Below, piece by piece: positions 7,706 to 15,212 of a DNA stretch of 15,212 nucleotides. The stretch spans positions 1 to 15,212 of the forward strand of contig CAZITB010000071.1 of NCBI GenBank assembly GCA_964542055.1, written 5' to 3'. Position numbers and translations under genes: made by a program. The stretch comes from CAZITB01 sp964542055. GTDB taxonomy: Bacteria; Planctomycetota; Phycisphaerae; Sedimentisphaerales; CAMDDF01. Each line of letters starts with the position of its first letter. Within the stretch, counting starts at the first letter, position 1. The notes under the pieces are model-generated. The model had not been told where the DNA came from and did not search any database. It was given only the letters and a program-made list of their open reading frames with translations.

Positions 7706-10700
7706 CTAATCGTCTGCTAAAGTTTGGATTTCATCTGATGACAAGACACGTTTGTAAACTCGAAAATCACGCAAGTTACCTTTGTAATGGTACAAACCTG
7801 GTTGATAAGCTCCTATCCAGAAAGCAGAAGCATCAATGAAATGCTCTGTATTACCGGGGACGCTATGCCAGAGTTGGCCGTTTAAGTATATTTGCTGCGC
7901 TCCTGTAGCGGCATTCTTTGTAAACGCCCAGTGATTCCATTTATTTAAGTATTCGTTGGAGGATGCATCTTTTTTGATACGATTCGAATATCCTGTATCC
8001 CAATAAACTGCATTTTGAGTTCCATCCCCTGCATTAGCGAACGGGAGATGAACATTGATAACATAGGGCGATCTGAAAATACTGTTTTGAACTGGCATGG
8101 TACCCGTACCGTATTGCCAAAAAGCAACTGTAACCTGGCTGGATAGATCGTGTAAAACATTTTCAGGTATTTCAATATAGTCATCGATTCCATCTAAATA
8201 AATATGGTTTCCAGTCCAGCTGTTACCATTATGTAAAATTCCGTCATAGCCTCTTCCTGATGAATCGTGAACTACCGTTCCTGAAGTTTCATCAAATTTC
8301 CACCAGCCCAGCAAATCAGGATCAATGGGTACACCTTTGGTTTTAAACTGCCAGAGAGTACCTTTGTATATTACACCATCAGCATTTTCATCAACACGCC
8401 AGTAATAATTTGTCAAATTTTCAAGTGTACCAGGTGAATAATTAGTATTAGAAGCAGATAGTGTGGCTTTGTGTTCCGGTGAATCTATAGTTGCATCTGA
8501 AACTGCTGAATAGCTGGTGCCAAAATAAACTTCATGACTGTCCGCATTTGCTCCGGAATCCCAGGACAAAGCGGGACTAATATCTACTCCATATTCTCCG
8601 TTTGAAGGAGAAGGAGTGTGCGCCTGATTCCTCTCCAGCGTGCCAACCGGAAGAGCTGCCAGAGAAATCTTTTCAGGTGAAATAATGGCATTGGGGTAAT
8701 CAGATTTAGTTCCCCCAGCTTTACTTGTCCATACCCACAGAGACATTTCCTGACAATCTGCTCCTGAAGGCAATTGCAATTCAATTTTGTTGTTTCCTTG
8801 CGAAATATCTGTTTCCAGAATTCTCCAATATTCATTGCCCTCACTGATAGCTGCTGCATGGAAACCGGCATCTGACGATTGATTGCTCAATGTTCTGGAT
8901 ACGTTATTGACTTTGAAAACATAAGAGGGGGTTGACGGTACCTGCGTTGAGCCTTCAATGACCACAAAAAATTTGGTTTGAGGGGCACCTGAAACGATGT
9001 CGGCATCAATATTTAATTCGAAATTGCTTCCGACTGTCTGAGAATTAACTGTTACCGATAGATTTTGGCCGACAACATCCTGGGCAAGCGGCAAACCGGT
9101 AAGACCCTGGCTGTTATTGATTGATAATGCAAGCGTTTCATAAGGAGCCAAATTAACCTCTAGCGTGTCTCCATAATTTAGATTTTGTGCGTAAATTCGA
9201 ACCTCAGGGTACAGGCTCACAGCGGACATTCCTGTATCGGAAGGTTTAAAACCTATTTTTTCATCTAATGTAAGCGTGTAAGACTGCATTTGTACCCAAG
9301 GATTTCTAAGACCGATCAGATGGTCAGTATCTGACCAGTGAGCATATCCATACGGCGTTCTCGGCATTTGTGCACCTGGAGATAACTGAGGAACCTGTGA
9401 GTTCTGCCAGTCAACCGGTAAAAGCACCTCAGTTTCACTCAATACATCCCAGTTTTGTCGTCCCCATGAAATCACATCTGCAAGCTGGTGCCATCTTATG
9501 TCATTCATATAAGCGGGATTAATGTATAAAGGCAAAAATTGATTGCCTCGTAAAAGTACCGTAACCGCATCATTAAGCAGTGGCTCATTTGATTGATGCA
9601 CTACACCTAATACCTCTTGCAGGGATGCTGGTATCGGCAAAAGGGCAGAACCCTGGAGATTGAAAAAGTCTCTGGCCGTTGTATAACTTTCTCGATAAGA
9701 TGGGCATGGTACCCTGCCTGGAGGAGAGTCATCACCAAATGTACCAATTACAGAATCAACCGTAAAGAGCCACCATGGGCTTGCATTCCAACCGAAACAA
9801 GTAGTTTCGATCCATACATCTGGAGAAATTGCCTTAAGGGAATTAAAGAAATCAATACCGTTGCGAGCTGTATGTTCAACCGAATAATCACCGGTTTGAT
9901 GACCATGGTTGGTTTCATTACAGCCTAAAGACCATCCGTCAATTTTGAAATGACGCTCATCGTACTGATTTGTTAAATAAACCATGCGACTTTGAAGTTC
10001 GTTTTTATAATTTGGCCCTCCTACACACATAAAACCAGGTTTGTCCGGCCCGTGCAGGAAACTAACTTCATAACCGTTCTGATAGGCCCAGTCAGTATCA
10101 AGTGCAGGTGCATAATAAACACTCGGCGAAAGCCAAATACCTAAGTTTCCATTCATGCTTTTGATTTTAGCGTCAATATTTACAAATCCGTTGGGAAAAA
10201 GAGATGATCTGATCTGCCAGATACTTTGAGGCTCTGACCAACCCAGGTCCAGACAAAAAGTATCAAGAGCAACACCGTATGGCTCAAACAGATTCTGTTT
10301 GAAAGTTTCCATCAGATTTAGAACATCATTTTCGGTATAAGGGTTCGCATTAGTATGCGTCCACCAGCTATTGTAATTAACATGCAATTCATCCCCGGCA
10401 ATACTATGAGATTTAATGTAGCTTTTAAAATCTTTAACTTCTTTGCCGGAACTACTCAATCCATAAATGGCCTTTTCACTTTCATACCTGGTTTCAGCAG
10501 CAATTTCCTTACCTGGTCGAAGTGCTAATATAATATAATCGCTCTCCACCCTCGTTTTGGCTATTGGGAATTCAATTCCAAAAAAGTATCCATCTACAAA
10601 GACCGGGTAACTCTGGCCGCTCATCCACCAGTAATTATTTGTTAAAATTCTAGGTGATTTATTTCCGGCATAAATCCTGTCCAGTTCTACATCCTTCAAC

Positions 10701-11203
10701 AACGATGATTGATTTACTTTAATAGATGCCCATTTACGCAATACTTTTTCATCATTATGCCACTGCAAAAACAACTTAACATCAACATTTTTCGATGATG
10801 GCATTGTATATGCAGGATAAGTAACTTCAACAATCTCTCCGGTTTGCAGTACGCCATTGACCGCAATTGGAACGGCGGCTGGAATAGTTCTGCCGTCAAT
10901 ATTTAAAATAGGTCTCTTGAGGGAAACCTCAATAGAATTCCCCTTATTATTTACAATCACTTTGTCGGAAGAAAACTTAAAACTTATATTTTCATAAAAC
11001 AACCCATCTATGATGGAATAATCGACAAAGTTTACCAGGCTGTCTCTGTCTGCGTCATAGCCGTTGCACCAATTGTTAGCGATTTCGCATTCATTGAGCC
11101 AATTATTGGCAAAATCTGCCAACACGGTAATATCTGCAGCTGCTTTTGCAGAAGTTGAAAACATAATACACAAAATTACTATTAGTAGTCTTTTGACTTT
11201 CAT
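7706..11203 (-). CDS. Secreted glycoside hydrolase (clan GH-D-like) with dockerin-like, Fn3-like and LamG modules
   Basis: A 1165-residue exported protein. Residues 1-22 form a signal peptide (MKVKRLLIVILCIMFSTSAK then AA). Residues about 24-70 resemble a planctomycete dockerin-like module, with a calcium-loop-like DADRDSLVNFVDYSII (50-65). A beta-rich N-terminal region and a barrel-like core (about 275-600) follow, with VNYNSWWT (275-282), DTFCLDLGW (314-322), HFKIDGW (418-424; D422 a candidate nucleophile) and FGDDSPPGR (489-497; D491/D492 candidate acid/base). The order resembles alpha-galactosidase-type GH27/GH36 enzymes, but the family is not certain. A beta-sandwich (about 640-850), an Fn3-like module (about 862-957, with NYYWRVDENADG) and a C-terminal LamG/concanavalin-like module (about 962-1163, ending DFRVYKRVLSSDEIQ) complete it. 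AAGGG at 11210-11214 supports the start. It begins 14 bp after its paralogue and is surely co-transcribed with it. It probably cleaves a galactoside-like glycan outside the cytoplasm. Confidence 0.8.
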   Translation of the reverse strand: MKVKRLLIVILCIMFSTSAKAAADITVLADFANNWLNECEIANNWCNGYDADRDSLVNFVDYSIIDGLFYENISFKFSSDKVIVNNKGNSIEVSLKRPILNIDGRTIPAAVPIAVNGVLQTGEIVEVTYPAYTMPSSKNVDVKLFLQWHNDEKVLRKWASIKVNQSSLLKDVELDRIYAGNKSPRILTNNYWWMSGQSYPVFVDGYFFGIEFPIAKTRVESDYIILALRPGKEIAAETRYESEKAIYGLSSSGKEVKDFKSYIKSHSIAGDELHVNYNSWWTHTNANPYTENDVLNLMETFKQNLFEPYGVALDTFCLDLGWSEPQSIWQIRSSLFPNGFVNIDAKIKSMNGNLGIWLSPSVYYAPALDTDWAYQNGYEVSFLHGPDKPGFMCVGGPNYKNELQSRMVYLTNQYDERHFKIDGWSLGCNETNHGHQTGDYSVEHTARNGIDFFNSLKAISPDVWIETTCFGWNASPWWLFTVDSVIGTFGDDSPPGRVPCPSYRESYTTARDFFNLQGSALLPIPASLQEVLGVVHQSNEPLLNDAVTVLLRGNQFLPLYINPAYMNDIRWHQLADVISWGRQNWDVLSETEVLLPVDWQNSQVPQLSPGAQMPRTPYGYAHWSDTDHLIGLRNPWVQMQSYTLTLDEKIGFKPSDTGMSAVSLYPEVRIYAQNLNYGDTLEVNLAPYETLALSINNSQGLTGLPLAQDVVGQNLSVTVNSQTVGSNFELNIDADIVSGAPQTKFFVVIEGSTQVPSTPSYVFKVNNVSRTLSNQSSDAGFHAAAISEGNEYWRILETDISQGNNKIELQLPSGADCQEMSLWVWTSKAGGTKSDYPNAIISPEKISLAALPVGTLERNQAHTPSPSNGEYGVDISPALSWDSGANADSHEVYFGTSYSAVSDATIDSPEHKATLSASNTNYSPGTLENLTNYYWRVDENADGVIYKGTLWQFKTKGVPIDPDLLGWWKFDETSGTVVHDSSGRGYDGILHNGNSWTGNHIYLDGIDDYIEIPENVLHDLSSQVTVAFWQYGTGTMPVQNSIFRSPYVINVHLPFANAGDGTQNAVYWDTGYSNRIKKDASSNEYLNKWNHWAFTKNAATGAQQIYLNGQLWHSVPGNTEHFIDASAFWIGAYQPGLYHYKGNLRDFRVYKRVLSSDEIQTLADD

Positions 11204-11217
11204 GATTTGCCCTTAAT

Positions 11218-14190
11218 TTAATCTTTATAAAGAATGGCGTCTGCAAAATCTGCATGATCGCCTTCAATAGAACCGGCATCTTCAACAATGAGTTCCATTT
11301 TCTCAATGCCTTTGACATCCAGATCAATAACTTCTGGCTCACTATCTTTTTCCAGTACATCACTTTCCCATTTGACTTTACCATCCAGCAATATCTTAAT
11401 TTTAATACTGCCTTCAGCTGCATCATCTAACCCAGCCACAGTATGAAATCTTTTGTACTTACCGCCAAGATCATAAACAATATGGGCATTTGAGTGAGTA
11501 CCTATACCTCTTAAATACTTTTTGCCATTTAAGATTAAGGCTTTATTCCAGACACTTTGGTTTTTTTCAAGATCGCCCCAGCCCTGAGTTGCACTAACCG
11601 GCTCGATTGTATCAAGATATATCCCGTCAATATACTTTACCGGAAAAGCTAATCTTTCAATACTGCTGACTTGTTCAGGGTCAATATTACCGATGAGTTT
11701 TTCTGAATCTATGTACATAATTTCGGGATAGCAAATGGAATTAGGATAATTATCCTTTTTGAAGCTATCGTATTCTTTTTTACTTAGAACCCAAATTGAT
11801 ATAGTTTCTTTTTCATGAGGATAGTTAATCTCCAGTTCTATATCATTGTCTTTATCGGGCAAATCAGCCAAAAGGAACATCCACTTTTGACGCTCTTTAA
11901 GTCCTGTGGCTGCCCATGCGCCTTCAGTACCTGTCACTCTGAAATCTGTTTTTTTGCCATTTATCAACAGTTTATATTCAGGCGTATTGAGCAATTTATC
12001 CGATTCCAGCAACACTACCAGCATTGATTGATTTTCCCTGACGCGGGTTGCACATTTGAGCTTTATCTGAGTTACTTGGTTTGAATCTCCAACCAGTGAT
12101 GTCCAGTTTGGCCCGTAGGTCTCTTTTATATCCTGGTATTCTATCCGCTTGATTTCTTTTTCTTTTATACTGGTTCTGATTGAATTGCCCACCACTTTAT
12201 CGGCTGATACTAAACCACTGGTAAGCTTATCATCAAATTCAAGTACCAGAGTCTCATAAGGAGCTACTTTTAAAGTTAGTTTATCACCATAGCTCAAATC
12301 CTCACCATACAATCTGACCTGAGGATAAACACTTACCGCATTCATGTTTTTCATGTTACGGCTAAAACCTATCTTCTCATCCAGAACGAGGGTGTATTGC
12401 TGCACCTCGATCCAGGGATTGCGCAACTGGACCAAACCTTTTTTGTCATTGAAATGGCTGTAACCATAAACCTGCCTCGGCATAACATCTTTTTGACTTC
12501 CTAAAGACGGCATGGAATCACCTTGCCAGTCAGCTGGAAGTAAAATCTTTGTATTCATCAGCACAGAACTGTTTTCCTTTGACCATTTTATCAGTTCAGC
12601 CATCTGCTGCCAGCGGAGTTCATTCATATATTTAGGGTTAACATAAAGTGGAACAAACATATGTCCTCGCATGATAGTTGCCACGCCATCATTTAGAAAC
12701 GGCTCAACTGTCTGATGAACTATGCCAAGTACTTCCTGGGCCTTTTCAGGTACCGGAAATCTTACCGCTCCCTGGAGACTCCAATAGTCACGGGCAGTTG
12801 TATAACTTTCACGGTAAACCGGACAAGGTACCCGCCCATGCGGGGCATCATCTCCGTGCATACCGATAACTGAGTTCACATAGAACAGCCACCACGGACT
12901 CGGATTGCCAAAACATGTAGTCTCAAACCAGATATCAGGTGCCGCTTTGCGCAGGGCCTGCCATGCCTTAATTCCGCCCATGGCTACTTGCTCACTCGAA
13001 AGTTCACCCGGCAGATGACCATGGTCCTCAGATGGACAAGTCAGATAATAACCGTCAAATTTTATATGACGAACCCCGTATTTAGTAACTATATCAACCA
13101 GACTTTCACGAAACTTGTCGCTGTACTTTTCACCGCCCAAACACAAGAGCTTAACTTTACGGTCGCCCCACTCAATTGTCTTGGTTTCATAGCCATTTTT
13201 TTCAGCTATCTCGTTATCAAAAGAAGCCGGCGAATAAAAATTACTGGGGGATACCCATAACCCGATATTGCCGTCCATTTTTCTAATTTCCTTTTGTATA
13301 TTCGTAAATCCCTCGGGGAATGTTTCTTTATCAATTTCCCAGACCTTGTCTTTGACAGACCAGCCCAAATCAATTGAAAATGTGTCGAAAGAAATGCCGT
13401 ACGGCTCATATAAGTTCTTTTTGAATTTGTCCATCAATTTAAGTATCTCTTCTTCGGTATAGGGAACTGAAGATGTCCACCAACTGTTATAATTCAGGTG
13501 GAAACCTTTTGGTGACGGACGATTTTCAGAAATGTATTCCAGAAATGTTTCCATTTCCTTACCCTTTTGAGCCAAACCGCAAAGCAACTTGTGGCTGCTG
13601 TACCATTTATTGCTCTGAAGTTTTGTTCCCGGCTTATGAGCAAGCACAACCTTATCATCTATTTTACGAGTATAAGCAATTGGAAATTCGACACCCATAT
13701 AAAAATTATCTATAAATACAGGGTAACTCTGCGGTGGATTTCCAGCGATCGGCTCTATCAGTTTTTCTGCTTGTACCTTTTCGAGGATTATTTCCTCTGT
13801 GAACAGTGTTTCATCAGAACGAACGCGGTACTGGGCCCATTTGCGAAATACCTTCTCTTGCGGGTACCATTTGATGTGAACCTTAATATCAATTGTACTG
13901 TTTTCGTCAACAGGCAGCGATTCATATAAGGCCCATATTTCATTGTCATTTTCAAATTTATCATCAACTTTAGTCGGTTTTTGCGCAGGCAAAACAACGT
14001 TTGAAGATATTGTAAACTGCGGACATTTTAAGCTTAGAGGTATTCTGCCGTAATCTTTGGCGGTGATACTGATATCTCTGTGAACATCTATTACTATTGC
14101 CTCTGTGTTAGCATCGGCTGAAACACAAACAGATAAAGAAATAAATGTGATAAGGACAGACAGGATAATTTTTCTACGACAGTAATGCAT
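11218..14190 (-). CDS. Secreted glycoside hydrolase (clan GH-D-like) with C-terminal NPCBM/CBM51 module
   Basis: A 990-residue exported protein, paralogous to the next gene downstream. The chosen start begins MHYCRRKIILSVLITFISLS, a clear signal peptide ending near SADA; GGAGAG five bases upstream decides it over the ATG at 14208. Numbering from this start: LNYNSWWT (232-239), DTFSIDLGW (269-277), HIKFDGYY (375-382; D379 the candidate nucleophile) and MHGDDAPHGR (444-453; D447/D448 candidate acid/base) follow the order of alpha-galactosidase-type barrels. The catalytic core and the adjoining beta-sandwich align closely with the paralogue (shared VYRESYTTARD-like, QEVLGIVHQ-like and PYETLVLEF-like blocks). 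The last 130 residues (about 860-990) form an NPCBM module: GWGDLEKNQSVWNK, RGIGTHSNAHIVYDLGG and HTVAGLDD match its core; relatives (CBM51) bind galactose-containing glycans. That supports a galactoside-type substrate, but the exact bond is not known. The intrinsic terminator of the preceding gene lies only about 35 bp upstream. Confidence 0.85.
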   Translation of the reverse strand: MHYCRRKIILSVLITFISLSVCVSADANTEAIVIDVHRDISITAKDYGRIPLSLKCPQFTISSNVVLPAQKPTKVDDKFENDNEIWALYESLPVDENSTIDIKVHIKWYPQEKVFRKWAQYRVRSDETLFTEEIILEKVQAEKLIEPIAGNPPQSYPVFIDNFYMGVEFPIAYTRKIDDKVVLAHKPGTKLQSNKWYSSHKLLCGLAQKGKEMETFLEYISENRPSPKGFHLNYNSWWTSSVPYTEEEILKLMDKFKKNLYEPYGISFDTFSIDLGWSVKDKVWEIDKETFPEGFTNIQKEIRKMDGNIGLWVSPSNFYSPASFDNEIAEKNGYETKTIEWGDRKVKLLCLGGEKYSDKFRESLVDIVTKYGVRHIKFDGYYLTCPSEDHGHLPGELSSEQVAMGGIKAWQALRKAAPDIWFETTCFGNPSPWWLFYVNSVIGMHGDDAPHGRVPCPVYRESYTTARDYWSLQGAVRFPVPEKAQEVLGIVHQTVEPFLNDGVATIMRGHMFVPLYVNPKYMNELRWQQMAELIKWSKENSSVLMNTKILLPADWQGDSMPSLGSQKDVMPRQVYGYSHFNDKKGLVQLRNPWIEVQQYTLVLDEKIGFSRNMKNMNAVSVYPQVRLYGEDLSYGDKLTLKVAPYETLVLEFDDKLTSGLVSADKVVGNSIRTSIKEKEIKRIEYQDIKETYGPNWTSLVGDSNQVTQIKLKCATRVRENQSMLVVLLESDKLLNTPEYKLLINGKKTDFRVTGTEGAWAATGLKERQKWMFLLADLPDKDNDIELEINYPHEKETISIWVLSKKEYDSFKKDNYPNSICYPEIMYIDSEKLIGNIDPEQVSSIERLAFPVKYIDGIYLDTIEPVSATQGWGDLEKNQSVWNKALILNGKKYLRGIGTHSNAHIVYDLGGKYKRFHTVAGLDDAAEGSIKIKILLDGKVKWESDVLEKDSEPEVIDLDVKGIEKMELIVEDAGSIEGDHADFADAILYKD

Positions 14191-14195
14191 CTTTA

Positions 14196-14201
14196 CTCTC
14201 C
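14196..14201 (-). promoter_or_regulatory. Ribosome binding site deciding the hydrolase start
   Basis: GGAGAG on the - strand stands five bases from the ATG at 14190, which opens a clean signal peptide. The upstream in-frame ATG at 14208 has no such site and would add six residues before the signal sequence. Confidence 0.75.
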
Positions 14202-14224
14202 ATAACATAAAAATAAACTTCCTT

Positions 14225-14271
14225 GAAAAAACGGGGGCTTTAAAGTTTAATATATTCCTTAAAGCCCCCGT
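14225..14271 (-). terminator. Strong intrinsic terminator after the PEP-CTERM gene
   Basis: The arms ACGGGGGCTTTAA (14231-14243) and TTAAAGCCCCCGT (14259-14271) are perfect reverse complements, giving a 13-bp stem with a 15-base AT-rich loop. On the - strand the stem is followed directly by a run of T (complement of 14226-14230, joined to the stem's last T). It lies 45 bp after the stop of the PEP-CTERM gene and is oriented to end its transcript. Confidence 0.9.
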
Positions 14272-14279
14272 ACACAGCT

Positions 14280-14308
14280 ATCTTACATGTATAACTATCT
14301 TAAATCAA
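14280..14308 (-). promoter_or_regulatory. Possible weak promoter for the hydrolase pair
   Basis: On the - strand TTGATT (14303-14308) and TAAGAT (14280-14285) are separated by 17 bases; each matches four of six consensus positions. A transcript from here would begin at or just before the terminator hairpin, making the hairpin part of the hydrolase leader. In AT-rich DNA such matches occur by chance, so this is a weak call. Confidence 0.2.
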
Positions 14309-14315
14309 AATAAAA

Positions 14316-15092
14316 TTAAGCACGTTTTCTTCTGAAAGCCAGAAGTGATCCAAGCCCAAGTATAGCCAGTGTAGCAGGCTCTGGAATTGCGTAAAGCTCT
14401 GCAACATCGCACTCAGCTAAAGCACGATCATAAACTCTTAACTCATCCAGCCAACCGGGGAAAACCGGTTTGCCGGTAGAAGTGAGTCCACCAAAACCAA
14501 ATTCCGCAGCCTCAGCGAATCCACCGTTGGCTCCAGTAGCAACCAGAGTATCATCAATGTAAATTGAAAGAATTGGTCCAGTAGCCGCAGAATAACTTGT
14601 TGAGAAAGTGTACATGTGCCAATTGTCAAAATCCGTAGAAGTCGTAGAGGTTCTTACATTAGCGTAACCATCGTGGTACAATGTTGAATCGTAGTAGCCA
14701 TGATATGTGTGTATGTTCTGGGTATAACCACTGGTTAAAGCAGAGTCAACCGCAGTTCCTACAGACCACGCACCATAATCATAACTTTTCGCCCAATAGG
14801 AAACAGTCATTTCCTGTGTTGCGACAGAAGGATTCATAGCAGCTACAGGCACATCAACATAACTGCCGCCAAAAACCAAGTTGAGTTCTATAACATTGCC
14901 TCTTTCTGCGTCATTTATGATGCTTACGTCATTTCCGACCACTGTACCATCATTACCATTGCCGCTGACATCATTGAAACCTGTCTCAAAGTCATAGTTG
15001 ACCTGAAGACCGGTCACGATGTCCGCACTAGCTGCCGCACCAAACATAAGAACTGCAACTAAAACTACTGTCAAAACATTTACTCTCTTCAT
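14316..15092 (-). CDS. Secreted LamG-like (concanavalin-fold) protein with PEP-CTERM sorting signal
   Basis: A 258-residue exported protein. It starts with a signal peptide (MKRVNVLTVVLVAVLMFGAA, cut near ASADI). About residues 28-225 form a LamG/concanavalin-A-like domain: QVNYDFETGFNDVSGNGNDG at the front is the usual entry to this fold, and PGWLDELRVYDRALAE near the end is its usual closing strand. The last 23 residues are a PEP-CTERM signal: IPEPATL, a short hydrophobic stretch and RRKRA, which in Gram-negative bacteria is processed by an exosortase. Exosortase itself is not in this window. AAGGAGA at 15099-15105, six bases before the ATG, selects this start over the in-frame ATG at 15131. 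The gene ends at a strong terminator and so forms its own transcription unit. No catalytic residues are recognised; it is more likely a surface carbohydrate-binding or structural protein than an enzyme. Confidence 0.88.
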   Translation of the reverse strand: MKRVNVLTVVLVAVLMFGAAASADIVTGLQVNYDFETGFNDVSGNGNDGTVVGNDVSIINDAERGNVIELNLVFGGSYVDVPVAAMNPSVATQEMTVSYWAKSYDYGAWSVGTAVDSALTSGYTQNIHTYHGYYDSTLYHDGYANVRTSTTSTDFDNWHMYTFSTSYSAATGPILSIYIDDTLVATGANGGFAEAAEFGFGGLTSTGKPVFPGWLDELRVYDRALAECDVAELYAIPEPATLAILGLGSLLAFRRKRA

Positions 15093-15098
15093 CGTAAA

Positions 15099-15105
15099 TC
15101 TCCTT
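15099..15105 (-). promoter_or_regulatory. Ribosome binding site deciding the PEP-CTERM protein start
   Basis: AAGGAGA on the - strand, with six bases to the ATG at 15092, where a standard signal peptide begins. The ATG at 15131 has no comparable site. Confidence 0.8.
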
Positions 15106-15123
15106 CCAAAAGGGATTAATTTT

Positions 15124-15151
15124 TTTAACACTACTTACATTTCGTGTTAAA
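15124..15151 (-). repeat. 8-bp inverted repeat upstream of the PEP-CTERM gene, overlapping a possible -10 box
   Basis: TTTAACAC (15124-15131) and GTGTTAAA (15144-15151) are perfect reverse complements separated by 12 bases. On the - strand the repeat is followed by an A run, not a T run, so it is not a terminator in the gene's direction. A weak promoter-like pair, TTGAAT (15169-15174) and TTTAAC (15146-15151) with a 17-base spacer, overlaps one arm, so the repeat could be an operator. It could equally be a leader hairpin or chance in AT-rich DNA. Confidence 0.35.
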
Positions 15152-15191
15152 TCTCTACTTCTATAACAATTCAACAATTCATTTTTTCTGC

Positions 15192-15212
15192 GGGCAGCCT
15201 CTCAAACCGCCC
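15192..15212 (-). other. GC-rich stem-loop at the window edge, possible upstream RNA element (truncated)
   Basis: Read on the - strand, GGGCGG (15207-15212) can pair with CTGCCC (15192-15197) around a 9-base loop, using one G-U wobble. On the + strand the same position would be an A-C mismatch, so the fold is better as - strand RNA. It is not followed by a T run. The element may extend beyond the window, so its nature cannot be settled. Confidence 0.3.

Noticed and set aside
222..14190. A methyl-sugar demethylation pathway as an established call
   Set aside because: The URO-D proteins make it conceivable, but no corrinoid-binding protein, P450, ferredoxin or activase is in the window and both metal sites are atypical, so it is kept as a hypothesis only.
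1..15212. CRISPR array, insertion sequence, tRNA, phage or toxin-antitoxin genes
   Set aside because: No regularly spaced repeats, transposase or integrase motifs, tRNA-like folds or paired small toxin genes were seen on either strand.

Overview
The window reads as a carbohydrate-utilisation locus of a marine-type or anaerobic planctomycete, most likely class Phycisphaerae (Sedimentisphaerales-like). Three things point there: a PEP-CTERM secreted protein ending in a PEP motif, a hydrophobic stretch and an Arg/Lys-rich tail; a dockerin-like calcium-loop module on a secreted hydrolase; and the combination of long Na+/solute symporters (SSS family) with uroporphyrinogen-decarboxylase-like (URO-D) enzymes around large secreted glycosidases. 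The DNA looks moderately AT-rich. The taxonomic call is an inference from gene content.

Apart from a 43-codon fragment at the left edge (+ strand, 1-129), every gene lies on the - strand and is transcribed from right to left. In transcription order: a secreted LamG/PEP-CTERM protein (14316-15092) that ends at a strong intrinsic terminator (14225-14271); two large secreted paralogous glycoside-hydrolase-like proteins 14 bp apart (11218-14190 with a C-terminal NPCBM module; 7706-11203 with an N-terminal dockerin-like module and C-terminal Fn3-like and LamG modules); a 185-bp gap; then a tightly packed six-gene run: SSS symporter 2 (6051-7520), a 55-residue one-helix membrane protein (5884-6051), URO-D-like enzyme 2 (4667-5887), a PfkB sugar/nucleoside kinase (3409-4608), SSS symporter 1 (1389-3392) and URO-D-like enzyme 1 (222-1367). 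Symporter 2, the small protein and URO-D 2 are joined by TAATG and ATGA overlaps, so they are probably translationally coupled.

A reasonable working model is as follows. The two secreted alpha-galactosidase-like (clan GH-D-like) enzymes cut a glycan or glycoside outside the cytoplasm, helped by their binding modules. The two Na+-driven symporters import released products. The PfkB kinase phosphorylates a sugar or nucleoside-like product. The two URO-D superfamily enzymes act on an unknown substrate; methyl transfer from a methylated product is one possibility, but no corrinoid protein or reductase is present here. The two transporter/URO-D pairs around one kinase are the most interesting uncharacterised part. 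No transcription regulator, sulfatase, tRNA, rRNA, CRISPR array or transposase was seen.
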